A program made the translations under genes and the position numbers. The notes beneath the pieces were generated by a model, which saw only the letters and a program-made list of their open reading frames with translations, did not search any database and was not told the origin of the DNA. Below are positions 1-5,986 of a stretch of 8,125 nucleotides of DNA, piece after piece. The DNA comes from Chloroflexota bacterium (GTDB lineage Bacteria; Chloroflexota; Dehalococcoidia; DSTF01; JACRBR01), in contig JANXYW010000367.1 in the NCBI GenBank assembly GCA_025355835.1, forward strand, positions 1-8,125. The letters are read 5' to 3'. Position 1 is the stretch's first letter. Each line of letters starts with the position of its first letter.

Positions 1-1022
1 GCGACGCCGAAGTCGAGCCAGCTCTGGCGGTCTTCGCTTACGGCCTTTAGGAACGTGTAGTCCTCCAGCAGGTACGCCTGGCCGAGGTCGTGCGGGATGA
101 CCGCTTCGCGCAAGCGCGCGTCCGTGACGGGGAAGCCCTCGATGAAGCGTGCAATCACCTCTTCCGACGAGATGTCGGTGCGGCCGCCGGTGGTGTTCGT
201 CTCGCATCGAATGGCGCCGGCGTAGTCATCGTCTTCCCACGAGTACTGCGCGTTCTCGCAGACGACGTTCATGCGGCGGCTGGAGCCGCGGTGCAGCAGA
301 TTGTGCCAGATCGAGACGTGGTTGACGACGGCGCCGCTCTCGAACTCCATGATGGCGCTGCTGAGGTCTTCGACGCCGTCCTTCTCGAAGAAGTGGCGGG
401 TGACGCCGAACACGCGCTTCACGCGGCCGAAGTACGAGATGAGGATATCGACGTCGTGGATGGCGTGTTCCAGCAGCGTGCCAGCTCCGACCTTCGTGAC
501 ATCGCCGCGCCAGGTGCTGGCGTAGTGGCCCTGTATGGGGAAGAACTGGTCGTCGACCATGATGCACGTCATCGCGCGGCCCGACGCCGGATCGTTGATC
601 AGGTCGCCCGTGACGGCGATGACGGGGGCGAAGCGCATGACGAGGCCGACCTGGTGCGTGACGCCGGCCTTCGTCGCCGCGTCGCGCATGATGGCGGCAT
701 CGCGGCCGTTGAAGGCGAGCGGCTTCTCGCAGAAGAGCGCCTTGCCTCGGGCCAGCACCTTTTGCGCGAGATCGAGATGGTTGAACGTCGGCGTGCAGAT
801 GTAGACGGTGTTGATCAGCGGCGATGCGATTAATTCGTCGGCGTCGGCCGTCACGAGCGTCGTGCCGGACGCTTGCGCGAACGCGGCGCGGCGGCCTGCA
901 TCCTCTTCGGCGATGCCGATGAGATCGCCGTCGATGAGGCCGCTCTTCAAGCAGAAGTGAATGGACTTGCCGTGGGTCGAACCCATGACGCCCGCGCCGA
1001 TGACGCCGATTTGCGGTCGCAT
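1..1022 (-). CDS. Gfo/Idh/MocA-family NAD(P)-dependent oxidoreductase, 3' end cut by window edge
   Basis: Reading down from the ATG at 1022 gives 340 codons without a stop, so the C-terminus lies outside the window; the family is usually 330-400 aa and little should be missing. The N-terminal Rossmann domain shows GVIGAGVMG at residues 6-14, an acidic E39 after the second strand, CTP at 76-78 and the family hallmark EKP at 99-101. The second domain carries GTLLEHAIHDVD (181-192), the catalytic H...D region of the family. Members oxidise or reduce sugars, inositols and related polyols in the cytoplasm with NAD(P); the substrate cannot be read from sequence. The gene starts 52 bp after the stop of the receiver gene on the same strand, but has its own TANNNT element 6 nt before the ATG, so it may be transcribed alone. 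Family assignment is secure; function is not. Confidence 0.9.
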   Translation of the reverse strand, partial: MRPQIGVIGAGVMGSTHGKSIHFCLKSGLIDGDLIGIAEEDAGRRAAFAQASGTTLVTADADELIASPLINTVYICTPTFNHLDLAQKVLARGKALFCEKPLAFNGRDAAIMRDAATKAGVTHQVGLVMRFAPVIAVTGDLINDPASGRAMTCIMVDDQFFPIQGHYASTWRGDVTKVGAGTLLEHAIHDVDILISYFGRVKRVFGVTRHFFEKDGVEDLSSAIMEFESGAVVNHVSIWHNLLHRGSSRRMNVVCENAQYSWEDDDYAGAIRCETNTTGGRTDISSEEVIARFIEGFPVTDARLREAVIPHDLGQAYLLEDYTFLKAVSEDRQSWLDFGV

Positions 1023-1028
1023 GGCCAC

Positions 1029-1034
1029 AGGTTA
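1029..1034 (-). promoter_or_regulatory. Putative -10 element of the Gfo/Idh/MocA gene (leaderless)
   Basis: TAACCT lies 6 nt upstream of the ATG at 1022, so transcription would begin at or next to the start codon. There is no Shine-Dalgarno sequence at useful distance and no convincing -35. Support comes mainly from the same arrangement at five other genes here. Confidence 0.45.
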
Positions 1035-1074
1035 CGGGCTCCGAGCGCATGGCAGTAGGGATCGGACGCCAGAA

Positions 1075-1488
1075 TCAATTGCTTGCTTTGCGGCGTTCGA
1101 GGCCCCACTCCAAACGATGGCGCAGCGCTTCGACATCGAACTGTTTGAGGATCCAATCGTGGGCGCCGGCGGCTTGCGCCCGCACCCACTGCTCCGCGTC
1201 GTAGTACGAAGCGTGCGCCGCGATCAACGGAGGCGCTGGCAGTTCGACCGCGGCGAGCGCGGCGATGGCGGCGATACCCGCGCCGTCCTGCCGCCGAGGG
1301 TCAATGAGGATGACGTGAGGGCTGTGGGCCGCCGCCAACGCAGCGGCCTCTGCGACATCGGCCGTTGCGCCTGTGACGAGCAGTCGCGGCTCACCGACGA
1401 GGCGGCGGACAAGCGCCTGCCGCGCGGCTACGTGATCGTCCAGCAGGAGGAGGCGCAACGGCCCGGCTCCTGCCCCAGAAATCGCCAT
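1075..1488 (-). CDS. Stand-alone response-regulator receiver (CheY-like) domain protein
   Basis: The 137-aa product is one REC domain with no output domain. LLLLDDH (residues 13-19) gives the acidic pair D17/D18, VILIDP (59-64) gives the phospho-acceptor D63, and WILK (112-115) gives the conserved lysine K115 with an aromatic switch residue at W112. Two features depart from the family. The Thr/Ser that normally follows strand 4 is H92 (AAHAS). The loop after D63 is about two residues short, and DG follows as PRRQDG instead of the usual MPxMDG pattern. The KP motif is KQ. Such proteins accept phosphate from a histidine kinase and signal by protein contact; no kinase is in the window. The product is rich in Ala and Arg. 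The ATG at 1488 has no Shine-Dalgarno but has TAGTAT 7 nt upstream. REC identity is good; phosphorylation is likely but not certain. Confidence 0.8.
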   Translation of the reverse strand: MAISGAGAGPLRLLLLDDHVAARQALVRRLVGEPRLLVTGATADVAEAAALAAAHSPHVILIDPRRQDGAGIAAIAALAAVELPAPPLIAAHASYYDAEQWVRAQAAGAHDWILKQFDVEALRHRLEWGLERRKASN

Positions 1489-1497
1489 ATTGGCGAT
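1481..1497. promoter_or_regulatory. Inverted repeat spanning the start codon of the receiver gene; candidate operator
   Basis: ATCGCCA and TGGCGAT form perfect 7-bp arms around a 3-nt centre. The palindrome covers the ATG (1486-1488) and reaches into the TAGTAT element, so a bound protein would block a leaderless promoter. Operator function is inference. Confidence 0.35.
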
Positions 1498-1501
1498 ACT
1501 A
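1496..1501 (-). promoter_or_regulatory. Putative -10 element of the receiver gene (leaderless)
   Basis: TAGTAT stands 7 nt before the ATG at 1488, and no Shine-Dalgarno is present. The -35 region is weak. Confidence 0.45.
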
Positions 1502-1628
1502 CCGCCGGCTCAGCGCGCGCGAAGCGGCCGAAAGGCACGTATTTTCGGGCCTAAGGCCTGTCACGTGATTGACGAAGCCGAACGGCCGCGGGCCAGTCGT
1601 GATTTCGAGCAGCGTTCTACAACGACGA

Positions 1629-1651
1629 GGGCAAGGCGCGCCTTGCCCCTA
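1629..1651. repeat. Perfect 20-bp palindrome plus CCTA tail, CCCCTAC-type inverted repeat
   Basis: GGGCAAGGCG is followed directly by its exact reverse complement, then the shared tail CCCCTAC (1646-1652). It is 37 nt downstream of the FabL-like gene's stop codon, inside the 200-bp gap 1489-1688. A strong RNA hairpin would form in the 3' end of that transcript. No U-run follows, so it is more like a REP-type 3' element than a classical intrinsic terminator. No gene is visible in the rest of this gap. Confidence 0.75.
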
Positions 1652-1688
1652 CGCCCGAGGCCGGCGCGCACACAAAACACAGGCAGGC

Positions 1689-2450
1689 CTAGAGGGTGCC
1701 GAGGAGAGAGTAGCCGCCATCGACCAGGAGCGTCTGGCCGATGATCATCGATGCCGCGGGCGAGGCGAGGAACGCGACGGCCTCGGCTACGTCTTCGGGG
1801 TGGACGTGGCGGCCGGCGGGGATCTTGGCGCCGTAGCTGTCGACCATGTCGCCATCGAGCATGCGGACGCCGTCCGTGCCTTCGACGAGACCCGCAGAGA
1901 CGTTGTTGACGCGGATCCCGCGCGGCGCAAGTTCGACGGCCAGGTACACCGTCAGCGATTCGAGCGCGCCCTTCGAGACGCCGACGGGCGCGTACTTCGG
2001 CAGATAGCGATCGCTGCCCGGGCTGAGCAGGTTAATGATCGCGCCGCCTTCGGTCATGTACTTCAGCGCCGCCTGCGCAGCGAACCACGGCCCGAAGACA
2101 TTCACGTCCATGGTGTGCTTGAGGTGCTTCGGCAGAGAATCGATGGCGGCGCGCGGGCGCTCGAGTCCGCGCGCGGCGCTGTTGACGAGGATGTCGATGC
2201 GGCCGAATCGCTCGCCGACCTGCTTCACCAGTTCGAAGACGGCATCGCGGTCGCCAACATCACACTGGTACGCCTCAGATTGCACGCCGAGCGCACGGAT
2301 CTCGGCAACGGCGGCGTCGGCGCTCTCCTTGCTGCGGGAGTAGTTGATGGCGACGTCGGCACCGTCGCTCGCCAGCTTCAGTGCGATCGCTTTGCCGATG
2401 CCGCGTGTGCCGCCAGTGATAAGTGCGACCTTGCCGGTGAAGGTGGGCAT
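1689..2450 (-). CDS. fabL: SDR-family enoyl-ACP reductase, FabL (type III)-like
   Basis: The 253-aa protein is full length for an SDR. The cofactor loop is TGGTRGIG (residues 12-19), followed by NYSRSK (36-41), whose basic residues suggest NADPH. NSAA is at 90-93, and the conserved Asn is N117 (DVNVFG). The decisive feature is the active site: Y153 and K160 are separated by six residues, in YAPVGVSK, with LSPGS before it. This is the Y-x6-K spacing of enoyl-ACP reductases such as FabI and FabL, not the Y-x3-K of ketoreductases. The downstream motifs PAGR, GQTLLVDGG and a terminal YSLL resemble remembered Bacillus FabL. Expected role: reduction of trans-2-enoyl-ACP in the last step of fatty-acid elongation, in the cytosol. 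No other fab gene is adjacent. Unlike most genes here it lacks a TANNNT just before its ATG, and its Shine-Dalgarno is weak. An enoyl-CoA or other SDR substrate remains possible. Confidence 0.82.
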   Translation of the reverse strand: MPTFTGKVALITGGTRGIGKAIALKLASDGADVAINYSRSKESADAAVAEIRALGVQSEAYQCDVGDRDAVFELVKQVGERFGRIDILVNSAARGLERPRAAIDSLPKHLKHTMDVNVFGPWFAAQAALKYMTEGGAIINLLSPGSDRYLPKYAPVGVSKGALESLTVYLAVELAPRGIRVNNVSAGLVEGTDGVRMLDGDMVDSYGAKIPAGRHVHPEDVAEAVAFLASPAASMIIGQTLLVDGGYSLLGTL

Positions 2451-2463
2451 TCGTGGATCCGTG

Positions 2464-2495
2464 GTTCTAGGTTCTAGGTTCTAGGTTCTAGGTTA
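2464..2495. repeat. Tandem heptamer array, GTTCTAG x4 plus partial copy
   Basis: Four exact GTTCTAG units run from 2464 to 2491, then GTTA. They fill the gap between the two divergent SDR genes. Each unit contains CTAG, normally a rare tetranucleotide in bacteria. The reverse complement of this array recurs at 6794-6820. Confidence 0.9.
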
Positions 2496-2517
2496 GCGAC
2501 TCCGGGGGGTTAGCGCC

Positions 2518-2523
2518 TATGCT
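2518..2523 (+). promoter_or_regulatory. Putative -10 element of the divergent SDR gene (leaderless)
   Basis: TATGCT is 6 nt upstream of the ATG at 2530. The only G-rich stretch (2504-2509) is too far from the start to act as a Shine-Dalgarno. No clear -35. Confidence 0.45.
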
Positions 2524-2529
2524 CAATGC

Positions 2530-3279
2530 ATGGGACTTGAAGGACGAGTAGCGCTGGTCACGGGTGCGGGTGGCGAGGGGATGGGGCGCAGCATCGCGCT
2601 GACGCTGGCACGCGATGGCGCCGACGTAGTGCTGAACTATCACCGCAAGGATCAGCGCGTGGTCGAGACGGCCGCGGCGATCGAATCGATGGGGCGGCGC
2701 GTGCTGCCGTTCGCGGCGGACGTGGCGGATGCGGCGCAGGTCGATGCGATGATGGCTGCAGCGGCGGCGGCGCTGGGGACGGTCGACATCGTCGTCAACA
2801 GCGCCGGCGGGCCATGGAAGCCGCAGGACATCACGGAGATCGATCCGGCGCACTTCCGAACCGTGCTAGCGCAGGAGATCGAAGCGACGTTCCTGCTGAT
2901 CCGCGCGACGCTGCCGGGTATGCGCGCACGCGGCTGGGGGCGCATCGTGAGCATCGGCGGATACGGCGCGGACGATTGGCGCTACGGGCCGCCGGAGGCG
3001 CCGCTCGACTATCCGTTGGGCAAAGCGGCGCGGCACTGGTTGACGCGCACACTGGCGCCCCGCGAGATCGGGCGCGGCATCACGATCAACGCCGTCGCGC
3101 CGGGGCCGACGCCGCGCGTGACGCTCGACGAAGCGCTCACGGCGGTACGCGGCGAGCGTGGCCCGCGCGACCACAATACGCCGCAGGACATCGCGGATGT
3201 GGTGGCGTTCTTGTGTTCGGATGCGGCAGCGCGCGTGACGGGATCGGTGATTCCATTGCCGGGCGCGACGGCAGTGTAA
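2530..3279 (+). CDS. Short-chain dehydrogenase/reductase with altered catalytic tetrad
   Basis: The 249-aa protein has the SDR fold signature: cofactor loop TGAGGEGMG (11-19), one residue longer than the usual TGxxxGxG; ADV at 63-65; NSAGG at 90-94; and a Y-x3-K pair, Y161 and K165, in YPLGK. By eye, the catalytic Ser aligns with G144 (RIVSIGGYG, 138-146) and the structural Asn with E116 (QEIEA), so only Tyr and Lys of the Asn-Ser-Tyr-Lys tetrad remain. About a dozen extra residues (DDWRYGPPEAPLD) lie between that strand and Y161. The C-terminus ends GSVIPLPG instead of the usual VDGG. It could be an SDR using a different Ser, a specialised reductase, or a binding protein that has lost activity. 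It is divergently placed against the FabL-like gene, 79 bp away, which hints at related regulation. Codon use matches its neighbours. Confidence 0.85.
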   Translation: MGLEGRVALVTGAGGEGMGRSIALTLARDGADVVLNYHRKDQRVVETAAAIESMGRRVLPFAADVADAAQVDAMMAAAAAALGTVDIVVNSAGGPWKPQDITEIDPAHFRTVLAQEIEATFLLIRATLPGMRARGWGRIVSIGGYGADDWRYGPPEAPLDYPLGKAARHWLTRTLAPREIGRGITINAVAPGPTPRVTLDEALTAVRGERGPRDHNTPQDIADVVAFLCSDAAARVTGSVIPLPGATAV

Positions 3280-3315
3280 CGGTTCCAAGAAGATAGGCCG
3301 TTGTGCAACGCATGC

Positions 3316-3338
3316 GGGCGCAACCTGTTGCGCCCCTA
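3316..3338. repeat. CCCCTAC-type hairpin between convergent genes
   Basis: GGGCGCAAC and GTTGCGCCC are perfect 9-bp arms around a 2-nt loop (3316-3335), followed by the shared CTAC tail. The hairpin lies in the 65-bp gap between the plus-strand SDR stop (3279) and the minus-strand small ORF stop (3345). It could therefore end or stabilise both transcripts. There is no T-run on either side. Confidence 0.75.
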
Positions 3339-3344
3339 CCGCGA

Positions 3345-3539
3345 CTAGAGCCGCTTCGGCGAGCCGTCCAAGTAGTGATCGAAATTCTTGGCACCGTCGC
3401 GCGGCATGCGCGCGAGTTCCTCGGCAGGAATCGTTTTTCCCTGCTCGAGGACGTACGCGAAGATGTCGAAGGCACGAGGCTCGTCACGCTTCGAGGGCTC
3501 CACTGCCGTCTTCTCTCGCGCGGTGCGACGCGCAGCCAC
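3345..3539 (-). CDS. Small hypothetical protein, 64 aa, coupled to the upstream dehydrogenase
   Basis: The GTG start is one base after the TAG of the D-2-hydroxyacid dehydrogenase, an arrangement typical of translational coupling; the sequence before it is G-rich (GGCGGGGAC). The N-terminus is basic and probably disordered (residues 1-20). The rest, from AFDIFAYVLEQG through EELARMPRDGAKNFDHYL, looks like a small helical domain ending in SPKRL. About 77% of third codon positions are G or C, as in the neighbouring genes, which supports real coding. I do not recognise a family with confidence. The position suggests a partner or accessory of the dehydrogenase, but nothing in the sequence shows one. 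No signal peptide or membrane segment. Confidence 0.6.
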   Translation of the reverse strand: MAARRTAREKTAVEPSKRDEPRAFDIFAYVLEQGKTIPAEELARMPRDGAKNFDHYLDGSPKRL

Positions 3540-3540
3540 G

Positions 3541-4518
3541 CTACGTCCCCGCCTTCTCGACGAGATTGCGGAGCTTGCGGCCGTTGGCGAAGCGGTCGAG
3601 GTTATCGAGGAAGATGGTCATCGCGCGGCCCATGTTCAGGGGCGACGGGCCGGAGTTGTGCGGCGTGACGATGACGTTCGGCATGTCCCAGAACGGGCTG
3701 CTCTCGGGCAGCGGCTCGAACGTGAAGACATCGAGGCATGCGCCGGCGATCCAACCTTCCTGTAGCGCGAGAATGAGCGCGCCCTCGTGCACGACGCGGC
3801 CGCGCGCGACGTTGATCAGCGTCGCCGTCGGCTTCATCGCACGCAGTTCGCGCTCGCCGATGAGGCTTTCGGTTTCTTTCGTGAGCGGGCAGGCGAGAAC
3901 GACGAAGTCACTCTGTTTGAGCAGATGCGGCAGGCGCCGCGGCGTCACCTGCTCGTCGATGTTCGGCGTGCGCTTGTCGGATCGGCGCAAACCGATCGTC
4001 CGCATGCGGAACGCCTTCGCCAGCCGCGCGACTTCGCCGCCGATAGCGCCGGTGCCGATGATGCCGACTGTTTGCCCCGTGAGCTCGCCCGGACTGAGCT
4101 GCGCCCACTCGCGGCGGCGCTGCTGGTCGCGCCACTCGTCGATACGTTTCGTGCGGTAGAGCATCATCGCGATCACGTACTGCGCGATGGATGGTGCGGA
4201 CGCGCCGGACGAGTTCGTGAGCATGCCCCCGCGATCGATGATCACCTGGAATGCGGGTGAATCGACGCCAGCGCTGAACGTGTGGAGCCAGCGCAAACCT
4301 TCGATTTGGAAGAACGCCGGCAACGCCTTCTGCCGCAGGTCGAGATCCTGCCAGAGATCTTCGGAGAGCAGCGCCACATCGGCGCCGGTGACGTCTGCGG
4401 ACCACGCGAGTGCGCCATCAGCGGCGACCGACGGCGTGATGAGCTTCGCGCGGGGAACCATCGCGCGGATCTGGCGGCCGTAGTCGCGCGCGATGGTGGG
4501 GGAGACGACGATCTTCAT
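3541..4518 (-). CDS. D-isomer-specific 2-hydroxyacid dehydrogenase
   Basis: The 325-aa protein matches the usual family length. The split catalytic domain (about 1-100 and 290-325) surrounds a Rossmann domain with GTGAIGG at 155-161. The catalytic triad is visible: R239 in NVARGRVV, E268 in FEPLP, and H287 in TPHNSG. FSAGVD at 81-86 fits the substrate-loop region. The family interconverts 2-oxo acids and D-2-hydroxy acids (glyoxylate, hydroxypyruvate, 3-phosphoglycerate, D-lactate) with NAD(P)H in the cytoplasm. There is no ACT domain, so 3-phosphoglycerate dehydrogenase in its regulated form is unlikely; a GhrA-like glyoxylate/hydroxypyruvate reductase is the nearest guess. The ATG at 4518 has TACCCT 7 nt upstream and no good Shine-Dalgarno. 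A 64-aa gene follows immediately, probably in the same transcript. Confidence 0.92.
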   Translation of the reverse strand: MKIVVSPTIARDYGRQIRAMVPRAKLITPSVAADGALAWSADVTGADVALLSEDLWQDLDLRQKALPAFFQIEGLRWLHTFSAGVDSPAFQVIIDRGGMLTNSSGASAPSIAQYVIAMMLYRTKRIDEWRDQQRRREWAQLSPGELTGQTVGIIGTGAIGGEVARLAKAFRMRTIGLRRSDKRTPNIDEQVTPRRLPHLLKQSDFVVLACPLTKETESLIGERELRAMKPTATLINVARGRVVHEGALILALQEGWIAGACLDVFTFEPLPESSPFWDMPNVIVTPHNSGPSPLNMGRAMTIFLDNLDRFANGRKLRNLVEKAGT

Positions 4519-4525
4519 CGCAGGA

Positions 4526-4531
4526 AGGGTA
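4526..4531 (-). promoter_or_regulatory. Putative -10 element of the 2-hydroxyacid dehydrogenase gene (leaderless)
   Basis: TACCCT ends 7 nt before the ATG at 4518. The -35 region is not recognisable. Confidence 0.45.
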
Positions 4532-4585
4532 GCGCACTCCTTGCGTTCGGGATGGCGCTTCGATGTGGCTCTGGCGGGCGCACAG

Positions 4586-4740
4586 GCACCTCACCCGGCC
4601 CGTCGGGCCACCTTCTCCACAACGACGTGGGGAGGGGAGCGAGCGGAGTGTGTGCGTGGAAATCGAACGGGCCGGTTGCAGCCCGAACGCGGGCGCAACG
4701 GGTTGTCTCCTGCGGCGACTCGACGAGCGCCCCTCCAGCG
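4586..4740. repeat. Composite intergenic repeat, copy A
   Basis: This fills most of the 276-bp gap between the dehydrogenase and DUF58 genes, which holds no gene. The left part, starting GCACCTCACC, has two hairpins: GGCCC/GGGCC around GTC, and a CTCCAC...GTGG stem. The right part contains 39 bp (4684-4722) identical to copy B at 5895-5933, then GCGCCCCTCCAGCG. GGGCGC (4691-4696) pairs with GCGCCC (4728-4733), so the unit belongs to the CCCCTAC-type family, here with CCCCTCC. The middle segment, about 4650-4683, differs from copy B. Confidence 0.85.
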
Positions 4741-4794
4741 GGTTCGAAGGGTGCGCATCGACGTCATGAACTGGGCGTGACCGACTGACGGAGG

Positions 4795-5691
4795 TCAGGT
4801 GCGGCGGCGGTCGCGGGCGCGGAAGGCGCGGAGGAGGGGGGCTGCGTACGGTTCGTCAGTGCGGAGGGCGATCTCTTCTACGCCTGCCGCGGCGAACGCG
4901 CGGTGGCGGGCGGCGCGCGCTTTGGACGCGCAGCGAGCGTACGCGGCGCGGGTCGTGCGATCCGATGTATCGACGACGGCGCGGGCGCCCGTCTCGGCGT
5001 CTTGCAGGTCGAGCAGGCCGACGCTGGGCAGATCTTCTTCGCGCGGATCGGTCAGCGTGAGCGCGATGATCTCGTGGCGAAGGGCGGCTGCGCGGAGCTG
5101 CTTCTCGTAATCGGTATCGAAGAAGTCGGAGATCAGAAATACGATGCATCGTCGCTTTTGGACACGCGCGAGATACGCGAGCATTGCGCCGATGTCTGTG
5201 CCGTGGCCTTGCGGTTCGAGATACAGCAACTCGCGGATGATACGGAGGACGTGGCGACGATCCTTGGCTGGGGAAATGTACTCCTCGACACGGTCCGTGA
5301 ATGCCATGAAGCCGACGCGATCGTTGTTCGCGGCGGCGGAGAACGCCAACGTCGCCGCGACCTCCGCGGCAAGTTCGCGCTTCGATATGCCCGTGGTTGT
5401 GAAGGTGGACGAGGCACTGACGTCGACCGCGAGCAGCACTGTCAGCTCGCGCTCTTCGACGTACTTCTTGATGTACGGCGCGCCCATGCGTGCCGTGACG
5501 TTCCAATCGATCGCGCGCACGTCGTCGCCGGGTTCGTACTGGCGCACTTCGGAGAATTCGATGCCGCGGCCGCGGAAGACGCTGTGGTACTCGCCGAGGA
5601 AGCGGTTCGCGACGAGATGCCGTGCGCGGATCTCGATGCGGCGGATACGGGCAAGGAAGTCCGCCGGGATCGCCGTCTGGTTCGTGGACAT
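4795..5691 (-). CDS. DUF58 domain-containing protein (vWA-like fold)
   Basis: The 298-aa product carries the DUF58 core: RGRGIEFSEVRQYEPGDD (40-57) and VRAIDWNVTAR (58-68), then a vWA-like domain starting LLAVDVSASS (86-95), whose DxSxS (D90, S92, S94) keeps the metal-binding MIDAS pattern. A second acidic segment, LISDFFD, comes later. There is no signal peptide or transmembrane helix, so this is the soluble form. DUF58 proteins are usually encoded next to a MoxR AAA+ ATPase and are thought to act with it as a chaperone or metal-insertion system, often beside membrane vWA proteins. No MoxR gene is adjacent here: both flanking gaps hold only repeats, and the nearest upstream gene encodes Nif3. 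The product ends in a basic tail (RARDRRRT). TACAGT 6 nt before the ATG suggests a leaderless transcript. Family assignment is firm; cellular role is unknown. Confidence 0.9.
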   Translation of the reverse strand: MSTNQTAIPADFLARIRRIEIRARHLVANRFLGEYHSVFRGRGIEFSEVRQYEPGDDVRAIDWNVTARMGAPYIKKYVEERELTVLLAVDVSASSTFTTTGISKRELAAEVAATLAFSAAANNDRVGFMAFTDRVEEYISPAKDRRHVLRIIRELLYLEPQGHGTDIGAMLAYLARVQKRRCIVFLISDFFDTDYEKQLRAAALRHEIIALTLTDPREEDLPSVGLLDLQDAETGARAVVDTSDRTTRAAYARCASKARAARHRAFAAAGVEEIALRTDEPYAAPLLRAFRARDRRRT

Positions 5692-5697
5692 GCGGGT

Positions 5698-5703
5698 ACT
5701 GTA
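5698..5703 (-). promoter_or_regulatory. Putative -10 element of the DUF58 gene (leaderless)
   Basis: TACAGT lies 6 nt before the ATG at 5691. No Shine-Dalgarno or clear -35 is visible. Confidence 0.45.
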
Positions 5704-5802
5704 GCGCGGACGTCGCCTTGCCGTTTTTCATCCACAGATTCTCAGAGATAGGAATTAGGCATACGCGTACGGTAGCTCGTGCGACTGGAATTGCTGGAAC
5801 GA

Positions 5803-5950
5803 GCACCTCACCCCGGCCTTCGGCCACCCCTCTCCACGACGTGGAGAGGGAGTGTTTCGGCCGTTCATTGTGGAAGCGACGAGTTTTTCCGGTACGAACG
5901 CGGGCGCAACGGGTTGTCTCCTGCGGCGACTCGCGAGCGCCCCTACAGCG
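5803..5950. repeat. Composite intergenic repeat, copy B
   Basis: It lies in the 295-bp gap between the DUF58 and Nif3 genes, in the same orientation as copy A. The left part has GGCC-TTC-GGCC-type pairing and a stronger stem, CCCTCTCCAC (5828-5837) with GTGGAGAGGG (5841-5850), loop GAC. The right part holds the 39 bp shared with copy A (5895-5933) and ends GCGCCCCTACAGCG. GGGCGC (5902-5907) pairs with GCGCCC (5938-5943). The rest of the gap, 5704-5802, is relatively AT-rich and shows no gene. Confidence 0.85.
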
Positions 5951-5986
5951 ATCGGGGTTCAGTTGCTAATGAAGAGACATCGGAGG

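Noticed and set aside
226..1050. Minus-strand frame of 274 codons overlapping the left-end dehydrogenase
   Set aside because: It is Arg/His-rich and without motifs; a different minus-strand frame encodes the Gfo/Idh/MocA protein.
1569..2477. 302-codon plus-strand frame over the FabL-like gene
   Set aside because: It is longer than the real gene but has no recognisable motif, while the opposite strand encodes a full SDR with intact active site.
2464..2495. Heptamer array as a CRISPR or telomere-like structure
   Set aside because: Units abut with no spacers, and no cas genes are near.
5728..5736. TCATCCACA, one mismatch from a DnaA box
   Set aside because: A single near-match with no cluster, no origin genes and no marked AT-rich unwinding region.
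4903..5751. Plus-strand 282-codon frame over DUF58
   Set aside because: Shadow of the DUF58 gene, which has conserved motifs throughout.
4586..5950. DUF58 segment as a composite transposon
   Set aside because: The flanking repeats are about 150 bp with no transposase and no target-site duplication that I can see; only repeat-mediated rearrangement can be proposed.
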